From an uncultured Clostridia bacterium (lineage in GTDB: Bacteria > Bacillota > Clostridia > Peptostreptococcales > Anaerovoracaceae), in NCBI GenBank assembly GCA_934255435.1, contig CAKQNZ010000084.1, positions 1 through 8,345 on the forward strand: a stretch of 8,345 nucleotides of DNA, in the 5' to 3' direction. Shown here in pieces: positions 1-6,554 of this stretch. A program made the translations under genes and the position numbers. How positions within the stretch are numbered: the stretch's first letter is position 1; every line of letters starts with the position of its first letter. The notes below the pieces were generated by a model. That model saw nothing but the letters and a program-made list of their open reading frames with translations, had not been told where the DNA came from and searched no databases.

Positions 1-2
1 GG

Positions 3-3000
3 AAAGAATACCATGTTTATGGCTTCATGAGGCTCGGAAGGGAGCTCACATCTTACAACACAGTCGGACATATAGGTGGCGTCCACTATCTTTCAGTCTT
101 TGCCGGACGCCAGCTGAAAAAAGCAGGAATACCTGTTGATATGGCACTGCTTTCGGCAGCGGCGGCAGGACATGATCTTGGTAAATACGGATGCCGGCCG
201 GAGGAAGCGAAACGGATACCGTATCTTCACTACTACTATACGGACAGGCTGCTGAGGCGTGAAAATATGCCGATGACAGCACATATCGCCAGTAATCATT
301 CCACATGGGATCTTGAACTGGAGAATCTGTCAGTGGAGTCACTGCTGCTGATATATGCAGATTTCAGAGTAAAAAGCAGCAGGGAGAACGGTATTGAGAC
401 AGTGCATTTATACACGCTCGAAGAAGCTTTTGATGTGATCCTGGGAAAACTTGACAATGTCGATGATACAAAAAAACTTCGATACGAGAAAGTCTATGCA
501 AAGCTTATGGATTTCGAAAACTATATAAAAAGTTTAGGCGTAGTCACCGATATAAAGGAAAGCGTTCCACAAAAACCTCATCGTGCATGCAGGGACATTT
601 CTCTGCTGAACGGGCGAGAGGTGGTGGAACAGCTGAAATATACTGCGATAGAGCATAATATAAGGATAATGAGCCTTTTCAATAATGAGATCAGTTTCGG
701 CAGCCTTCTGGAATCTGCCCGCAGTGAAAAACAATGGAAGAGTCTTAGAGCATACCTCGATATACTGTCTGAGTACTGCACATACATGACAAAACAGGAG
801 AAACAGCTGACCGCTCATTTTCTCTATGACCTTCTGTGCCACAGGGAGGGGGACATAAGACGTCAGGCAGGCAGACTGCTTGGCGTGATGATAGCGGATT
901 ACGACGAAGTGTACAGCAAGGAACTTCCTGCAGGAGTCCATGCAGATGAAAGCGAAGGCTGTATAGGTTTGTGGGATACATATCTCAAAAAGATCGTGTT
1001 TCCGGACCAGAGAGTCACAGACCAGCACAGAAGTTGGATAGGGTATACGCTGAAACAGGTGATGCAGGGGATTTTCGATAAAGTAGATGCTGAGATGGGG
1101 CGCCTGTTTGCAGAACGGTATTTCACGCTGTTTGGCATGAAGAAAATGAAAGACAGTGAGGTGTTCGTTCTTCTGGATTCTATTACAGCTGTGCCTGATG
1201 AACTTTTCGGTACGGAAGCACTTATGATTGTGCTGGAGTTCGCTGCAGCTGTTTCTGCAAGAGATTCAGAAGAGATAAAAATCGGTTCACTGAGGGCTGC
1301 GGAATATGTGTCCCGCAAGATCGGCGGTGATAAAGCAGCGGATCTTGTATCAGAAGTACTGGAGAATACCGTATGTCATAACGGATCTGTGAGCGTGCGT
1401 CATCTGATGTTGAGGATGCTGGTAAATACAGGACGATGCGGTGAGGCTGAAACCTATGGATGTACCGGTGGCGGGACAGGCTGTGCGACAGATGGAGCTG
1501 TATCGGCCATCTTCCGGGAAAATCTGAAAATGGGCACGCCGTGGGTGGTCAAAGCTGTGAATATAGATTATCTTCTTGAAACAACTGCAGAAATATGTAC
1601 GGGTACAGAACTTTTTCATATGGCTTCGCATTTTTCCAATCTTGTCAAGGTAAGTGAACGAGTGACAGTGAGACACAGAGCAGGGCGGGGTCTTGTGGAG
1701 ATAGCAGGAAGGCTGCCTGATGAACAGCTCAACGAGATAGTGATAGAACTTACCAAGGGACTTGAAATAGGCGAATATCAGTTTTCTAAATATATACCGC
1801 AGTATCTCGGAGAGATCGTGCTGTTCCTTCATCCAGGCCACCTTGACGAGTTTACAGAAAACCTGGCGGAACTCACCTGCAGCACCAACGACAGGATCGG
1901 TTCTATAGCACTTGATACCGTCGGTGAAGTGCTGAAGAAATATCCACAGTACAGATACAGGAGCAGTGAAACAGCAGCAAGCTATGAACAGCGAAAAAAG
2001 AAACTTCTGGGACTGCTGCTCAAAGGTATGTCCAGCTACAACGAGGTCGTATGCCAGGAGTCCTTTATGGTGACAGGACAGTATATATTCGGCAGCAGTG
2101 AACTGACGCTGTCTGACAAGTTCAGCATTTTCAAGGTGATATACAAGAAGATGCTGACGCTGATAACAGCTTCCGGTAAATACGATATGACATTTTTCAC
2201 GAATGCGGCAGCACTCAATCATATATACAGATTCATATCAGAGTACAGGTTTTCAGGAGAGGAAACAAGTCTTCCGGAAAAGAAGAACGTGGCGTTTTTC
2301 CCCGGGACCTTCGACCCGTTTTCCCTGGGACATAAAGGTATAGTCCAGGCTATACGCAATGAAGGATTTGAAGTGTATCTTGCGCTTGATGAGTTTTCAT
2401 GGTCAAAGAAGACACAGCCGAGGATGATAAGAAAGAAGATCATGGATATTTCTGTGGCAGATGAAACAGATGTATTTGTTTTTCCTGATGATTTCCCGGT
2501 CAACATAGCGAACCCTCAGGATCTGAAAAAACTTAACGATGCGTTTGCTGGCAGAGATGTATATATCGTGGTGGGAAGCGATGTGATAGCAAATGCATCT
2601 TCATACCGGGCAGAGCCGGAGGACTATTCGATCCATTCAATGGATCATATAGTTTTCAGACGCCAGACCCTTGAAAACAGCGATAACTGCGATAGAACAG
2701 GGAAGATGTATCCGTATATAACAGGCAGGATACGTGAACTTGCGCTGCCGGTGTATCTCGAGGATATAAGTTCTACAAGGATACGTGAGAATATCGACCA
2801 GGGCCGTGACATTTCCGGATTGATAGATCCGGTTGCACAGAATTTCATATATGCCAACAGTCTGTATCTCAGGGAGCCTCAGTATAAAAGTATACTGGAG
2901 GCAAGACACCTGAGGATAGAGCCTCCGAAGCTTACAGGAAGCTGTATACCTGAGGAAATAATGAGGTATGTATCTTCCGCTGCCGATGATTCTCAAAGGG

Positions 3001-4397
3001 CTGCGGAATATATCGGAAGAGACGATGTAATGACGTCGGTGATAAAAAACAGCGATGGTATGGTTTGCGCTCTGGCAGCTTTCAATGAGATAGAAACGGG
3101 ACAGCTGCTCAGCGAGTTCGGTGATCTTGAAACTGCTGCTTATTTCAGGAAGAAATCGACCGGCAGGATAGTCCTGATACAGGAGATATGCTGTCAGCCT
3201 GGTCCTGACTGCGAGCGTATGATACAGATGGTCCTGACTGAAGTGCTGGCAGATGCAGCGGGGCGTGATGCTACATATGGTGTCTGCCGCCTGCAGGAAC
3301 GAGGCATAAGTGCTGAAGTGGCAAATGTGCTGGAACGCCAGGGATTCACGAAGATGGATACAGTAAGCGAACGTGCAGATATATATGAAGTCAGTATGAA
3401 AGCGCCTGTTGTGATCATCGACAACATGGACACTGTTTTAAAAGAACCCTTTTCTGAAAACAGCAGGATACTTGATGTTCTGGACAAGGCACATAAAGAC
3501 ATGCAGACTGCGCTGACTCATCTTTATCCGGGGAATCTCGTACTGTCTTTCGATGCAGGCGTGATGAACCAGAAGATAGTTCATATGGTGACATCTGCCA
3601 ACGGAGTGCCGGATCACCCTATTGCAAAGCGGACACTGGGTGAGTGTATGTGTGTTCCGTTCAGCAAGACTATGAGAGGCGCCGTCATGCCTAACACAGT
3701 GACGAAAGCACTGCATACAGAGAAAGTATTCAATCCTGAACTTGACGGATTTGTAATAGAGGAATATCCGATGTATTCTACGATATCTGACCAGGTAAAG
3801 ACGATAAGATCCTTCGGAAGACCGGTGATACTTGTGGACGATATCCTGCACAAAGGATACAGGTTGAGAGCTCTCGCTCCGGTGTTCAGCAGGAACGATC
3901 TTAAGATCAGAAAAATAATCACAGGTATAATGTCAGGTCAGGGAAAGGATCTGATGACAGTACAGGGCAGGGAAGCTGAAAGCGCATATTTCATACCGGA
4001 TCTCAGGGCGTGGTTCGTAAGTTCCACGATGTACCCGTTCATAGGTGGCGACGGTGTCCGCAGCGAGGAAAAGACAGAGGCTAATCTGATCCCATCGATA
4101 AATCTGGTGCTGCCATTTGCTGCACCGGGATTCCTTCGTGATGCAGACCGGAAATCGGTATATGATCTGTCGAAAGTCTGTCTGACGAACGCCTGCAGGA
4201 TATTTGAAGCTGTCGAAGCTGAATACCAGAGTATATTTGAAAGAAAGCTGACGGTAAGGAAACTTTCAGATGCAGTAAGATCACCGAGGATGCCCAACGG
4301 TTCCAACAGAGTGGCGGTGGATCTGGAACTTTCTCCGTCTGTATATATGTATGATTATCTTGAGAGACTTAAAAGACTGGAGAGTGCATTGATATGA
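3..4397 (+). CDS. Giant multidomain protein: HD hydrolase, HEAT-like repeats, NadD-like nucleotidyltransferase, GNAT-like and PRTase-like domains (5' end open)
   Basis: Residues are numbered from the ATG at 27; the frame is open to the left edge, so the gene probably starts upstream. Residues 12-112 form an HD phosphohydrolase domain (H15, HDLGK at 49-53, H86, H91, D112), close in layout to YqeK Ap4A hydrolases. Residues about 200-740 are helical and HEAT/ARM-like. Residues 754-945 resemble NadD: GTFDPFSLGH at 760-769, VVGSD at 848-852, ISSTRIR at 914-920, then an NadD-like tail. The first His of the usual HxGH motif is Ser766. Residues about 955-1126 have a GNAT-like strand/helix pattern without a clear acyl-CoA loop. 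Residues about 1140-1375 look like a type I phosphoribosyltransferase, with a PRPP-loop-like VILVDDILHKGYR at 1267-1279. It is probably cytosolic, as no signal or membrane segment is seen. A combined nucleotide-cofactor synthesis or turnover role is inferred; the substrate is unknown. The HD and NadD calls are firm, the GNAT and PRTase calls are moderate. The TGA stop overlaps the next start. Confidence 0.93.
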   Translation, partial: KEYHVYGFMRLGRELTSYNTVGHIGGVHYLSVFAGRQLKKAGIPVDMALLSAAAAGHDLGKYGCRPEEAKRIPYLHYYYTDRLLRRENMPMTAHIASNHSTWDLELENLSVESLLLIYADFRVKSSRENGIETVHLYTLEEAFDVILGKLDNVDDTKKLRYEKVYAKLMDFENYIKSLGVVTDIKESVPQKPHRACRDISLLNGREVVEQLKYTAIEHNIRIMSLFNNEISFGSLLESARSEKQWKSLRAYLDILSEYCTYMTKQEKQLTAHFLYDLLCHREGDIRRQAGRLLGVMIADYDEVYSKELPAGVHADESEGCIGLWDTYLKKIVFPDQRVTDQHRSWIGYTLKQVMQGIFDKVDAEMGRLFAERYFTLFGMKKMKDSEVFVLLDSITAVPDELFGTEALMIVLEFAAAVSARDSEEIKIGSLRAAEYVSRKIGGDKAADLVSEVLENTVCHNGSVSVRHLMLRMLVNTGRCGEAETYGCTGGGTGCATDGAVSAIFRENLKMGTPWVVKAVNIDYLLETTAEICTGTELFHMASHFSNLVKVSERVTVRHRAGRGLVEIAGRLPDEQLNEIVIELTKGLEIGEYQFSKYIPQYLGEIVLFLHPGHLDEFTENLAELTCSTNDRIGSIALDTVGEVLKKYPQYRYRSSETAASYEQRKKKLLGLLLKGMSSYNEVVCQESFMVTGQYIFGSSELTLSDKFSIFKVIYKKMLTLITASGKYDMTFFTNAAALNHIYRFISEYRFSGEETSLPEKKNVAFFPGTFDPFSLGHKGIVQAIRNEGFEVYLALDEFSWSKKTQPRMIRKKIMDISVADETDVFVFPDDFPVNIANPQDLKKLNDAFAGRDVYIVVGSDVIANASSYRAEPEDYSIHSMDHIVFRRQTLENSDNCDRTGKMYPYITGRIRELALPVYLEDISSTRIRENIDQGRDISGLIDPVAQNFIYANSLYLREPQYKSILEARHLRIEPPKLTGSCIPEEIMRYVSSAADDSQRAAEYIGRDDVMTSVIKNSDGMVCALAAFNEIETGQLLSEFGDLETAAYFRKKSTGRIVLIQEICCQPGPDCERMIQMVLTEVLADAAGRDATYGVCRLQERGISAEVANVLERQGFTKMDTVSERADIYEVSMKAPVVIIDNMDTVLKEPFSENSRILDVLDKAHKDMQTALTHLYPGNLVLSFDAGVMNQKIVHMVTSANGVPDHPIAKRTLGECMCVPFSKTMRGAVMPNTVTKALHTEKVFNPELDGFVIEEYPMYSTISDQVKTIRSFGRPVILVDDILHKGYRLRALAPVFSRNDLKIRKIITGIMSGQGKDLMTVQGREAESAYFIPDLRAWFVSSTMYPFIGGDGVRSEEKTEANLIPSINLVLPFAAPGFLRDADRKSVYDLSKVCLTNACRIFEAVEAEYQSIFERKLTVRKLSDAVRSPRMPNGSNRVAVDLELSPSVYMYDYLERLKRLESALI

Positions 4398-5377
4398 GAT
4401 ATATAAGCGAGCTGATAGATAAAGAACGGGAATTTTGCATGAAAGAAAACAGTGTAATGCTCAAATACGGGACTGAAGGGATCCCGGCCCCCGGCAAAGA
4501 AATATCGGTGAATCTACTGGCGCTGGGAGATGTGGGAGGCAGCGTCCTTACCGGTCTCAGGCTGCTTGGAGGAAATGTGATAAAACAGATCGGGATATAT
4601 GACCTCAATGAAAAGATGATGAGGCGGTATGAGAGGGAAATAAATCAGATATGTTTCCCTGACGGCAGGAAGCTGCCGGAAGTCGTGATAAAAGACATGA
4701 ATGGACTCTTCGACTGTGATATGTTCGTTTTTTGCGCATCCGTGGGCGTGCCGCCAGTAGGTTCTTCGGGTGATGTAAGGATGGCGCAGCTTGAAGCCAA
4801 CAGGAAACTGATAGATATATATGCACAGAAAGCTGTATCAGATAGTTTCAGGGGCATATTCGCAGTAGTATCAGATCCTGTGGATCCTCTGTGTCGCACT
4901 GTGCTGTCTGCAGGACTGGCTCCGCACCAGGTACAGGGCTACGGTCTTGGTGTGATGCACGGCAGAGCATGCTATTATGCGGAAAAGGATGAGCGGTTTG
5001 CAGCATACAGGAAAAACGGCAGAGCTTTCGGACCTCATGGAGCGGATCTTGTGATAGCAAACAGCATCAGTGATTATGACGATGTGCTGTCCGCGGAACT
5101 CACAAAACTTGCTGTAAATTCCAATACAGAAACAAGAAACGACGGATTCAAGCCGTATATAGCGCCGGCAATGTCTTCCGGAGCCATATCCATCATAGAG
5201 ACGCTGCGGGGCGGATGGAACTACTCTTCTCATTTCCTGGGAAACAGCAGCAGAGGAGCATTCCTTGGATGCCGCAACAGAAGAACGACGGAAGGTATCG
5301 AGATAGAAAATCTGCCTCTTGATGAAGCACTTTTCAAAAGGATAGAGTCGGCCTACAGTAATCTTGAAAAGATATAA
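4394..5377 (+). CDS. Lactate/malate dehydrogenase-like NAD-binding oxidoreductase
   Basis: This 327-residue protein has the LDH/MDH layout. A Rossmann strand and glycine loop (LGDVGGS, 44-50) are followed by an acidic residue at the end of the second strand (D70), which favours NAD over NADP. A segment like the LDH AGVPxxPG loop lies at 115-123, and R129 is in the expected substrate-loop position. VSDPVD at 159-164 corresponds to the family NPVD, with Asp replacing Asn. R191 and H215 (in GPHGAD) fit the substrate-binding Arg and catalytic His. It would oxidise or reduce a 2-hydroxy/2-oxo acid if active; it is divergent enough that neither lactate nor malate should be assumed. About 30 extra N-terminal residues precede the Rossmann fold. 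The ATG shares bases with the upstream stop (ATGA), and a GGAG lies 11 bases upstream, so translational coupling to the giant protein is likely. ATG codons at residues 16 and 22 are weaker alternative starts. Confidence 0.9.
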   Translation: MRYISELIDKEREFCMKENSVMLKYGTEGIPAPGKEISVNLLALGDVGGSVLTGLRLLGGNVIKQIGIYDLNEKMMRRYEREINQICFPDGRKLPEVVIKDMNGLFDCDMFVFCASVGVPPVGSSGDVRMAQLEANRKLIDIYAQKAVSDSFRGIFAVVSDPVDPLCRTVLSAGLAPHQVQGYGLGVMHGRACYYAEKDERFAAYRKNGRAFGPHGADLVIANSISDYDDVLSAELTKLAVNSNTETRNDGFKPYIAPAMSSGAISIIETLRGGWNYSSHFLGNSSRGAFLGCRNRRTTEGIEIENLPLDEALFKRIESAYSNLEKI

Positions 5378-5440
5378 CAGGATACAAATGAATGCTGTAT
5401 TAAAATAGAATACATGACATACGGAATATGGATGATGATC

Positions 5441-5449
5441 AGGGAGGTG
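5441..5449 (+). promoter_or_regulatory. Strong ribosome binding site that sets the flavoprotein start
   Basis: AGGGAGGTG lies five bases before the ATG at 5455, near-ideal spacing. This argues against the earlier in-frame ATG at 5428, which has no such site and would place this sequence inside the coding region. The gap of 77 bases after the previous gene also holds a TAGAAT (5406-5411) that could be a -10 box, but no convincing -35 box is placed for it. I therefore do not call a promoter. Confidence 0.85.
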
Positions 5450-5454
5450 TGATA

Positions 5455-6516
5455 ATGCAGGAACTTATAGTTATAAATCCGTTCTGCCCGGAAGAAAGCA
5501 AGAAAGAACGTCTCAGAAAGATAATAGAATACAGTATCGACGGATACGGATATAAAGAGATAATAGATGCGGAAAGCATACAGCATGAGGATCTCAGAAG
5601 CAGGAGGATACTTTTCACAATATCTCTTGGACAGTCAGGGATAAACCTCAGCTGGTACGGTATCATGAAATATCTGCGTCTGCATAAGGATGCCCTGGAA
5701 GGATCTGTTGGAGGCGTGATTCTGGATGGAAACAGCGAAGTGTTTACAAAGGCTACGGGAAGGAGCCTTGTGTTCACTGCCAACCGTGCAGGATGCACTT
5801 TTCCGGGGCGGCCGCTTGTGGAAGGGACACGGACACTGAAAAATTACAATATACAGGCACACAACCTTCATACTGACAATCTGGAAGCATATATGATAGC
5901 CGGTCGTGAACTTGTGAAAAATATAATGGAGTATGAGCCGGTGAAAAAGGAACATCCGAAACTGCTGGTGATGCATACTGGAAACAGCAGCATATCGAAT
6001 ACATGGAACCTCTGGAACATGATAAAACAACATCTGCCGCAGTTCGAAATAAAAGAGATATCTTTGAGGAATGGCGATATTGCAGACTGCAGAGGATGTT
6101 CATATGATGTCTGCAGACATTTCGGAGAGGAAGGAAACTGTTTTTACGGAGGACCTATAGTGCATGAGGTTTACCCTGCGATACTGGAATGTGATGGCAT
6201 AGTCATGCTTTGTCCGAACTATAATGATGCGATGGACGCTAATCTTACAGCCTTCGTCAACAGGATGACAGCCTTGTTCACCACCCACAGATTTTACGAC
6301 AAATGTCTTTTTGGAGTTGTTGTTTCAGGATACAGTGGAGGAGATATCGTGGCACAGCAGCTGATAAGTGGTCTCAATATGAATAAAACCTTTGCATTGC
6401 CCGGAAAATTTGCTATACTTGAAACTGCAAATAATCCTAAGGAAATACTGGATTCCGAAGGTATAGAAGAAAGAGCAGCAAGTTTTGCAGAAAATATAAA
6501 GAAACATATGCTTTAA
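5455..6516 (+). CDS. NADPH-dependent FMN reductase / flavodoxin-fold oxidoreductase with an extra N-terminal domain
   Basis: This 353-residue protein has a C-terminal half (about 168-353) that follows the NAD(P)H-dependent FMN reductase family. The first strand is followed by an FMN-phosphate-loop-like HTGNSSISNT at 174-183. Then comes a cysteine cluster, C212-x2-C215-x4-C220-x8-C229, and a DGIVMLCPNYNDAMDANL segment (247-264) that matches the family's flavin-contacting loop. The expected role is transfer of hydride from NAD(P)H to FMN or to a bound substrate or iron-sulfur centre. The N-terminal half (about 50-158) also alternates strands and helices like a flavodoxin fold, but the flavin loops are degenerate, so it may be an inactive duplicate; that is inference. 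No signal peptide or membrane helix is seen. It follows the dehydrogenase-like gene on the same strand and could work with it in one redox pathway. The physiological electron acceptor is not evident. Confidence 0.9.
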   Translation: MQELIVINPFCPEESKKERLRKIIEYSIDGYGYKEIIDAESIQHEDLRSRRILFTISLGQSGINLSWYGIMKYLRLHKDALEGSVGGVILDGNSEVFTKATGRSLVFTANRAGCTFPGRPLVEGTRTLKNYNIQAHNLHTDNLEAYMIAGRELVKNIMEYEPVKKEHPKLLVMHTGNSSISNTWNLWNMIKQHLPQFEIKEISLRNGDIADCRGCSYDVCRHFGEEGNCFYGGPIVHEVYPAILECDGIVMLCPNYNDAMDANLTAFVNRMTALFTTHRFYDKCLFGVVVSGYSGGDIVAQQLISGLNMNKTFALPGKFAILETANNPKEILDSEGIEERAASFAENIKKHML

Positions 6517-6520
6517 ATCC

Positions 6521-6541
6521 TGTATGCTCGCAAAGCATACA
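6521..6541 (+). repeat. Hairpin between the flavoprotein gene and mgtE
   Basis: TGTATGCT at 6521-6528 pairs perfectly with AGCATACA at 6534-6541 across a five-base loop. A further TCC (6518-6520) can pair with GGA (6548-6550), which would bury the weak AGGA site before the ATG at 6555. There is no U-tract after the stem, so a rho-independent terminator is unlikely. It may be an mRNA-processing or translation-control element, or a small operator. It occupies most of the 38-base gap. Confidence 0.5.
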
Positions 6542-6554
6542 ATGACAGGACAGC

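Noticed and set aside
1350..2222. 290-codon open frame on the minus strand
   Set aside because: It lies wholly inside the giant gene, has no recognisable domain and an unnatural Cys/His/Tyr-rich composition; the plus-strand frame explains the region.
5396..5414. AT-rich hairpin TGTATT/AATACA between the dehydrogenase and flavoprotein genes
   Set aside because: A six-base stem with a seven-base loop and no T-run is too weak to call a terminator or a regulatory element.
5428..5454. Upstream in-frame ATG for the flavoprotein
   Set aside because: The strong Shine-Dalgarno at 5441-5449 lies inside this extension and points to ATG 5455; the extra nine residues look non-structural.
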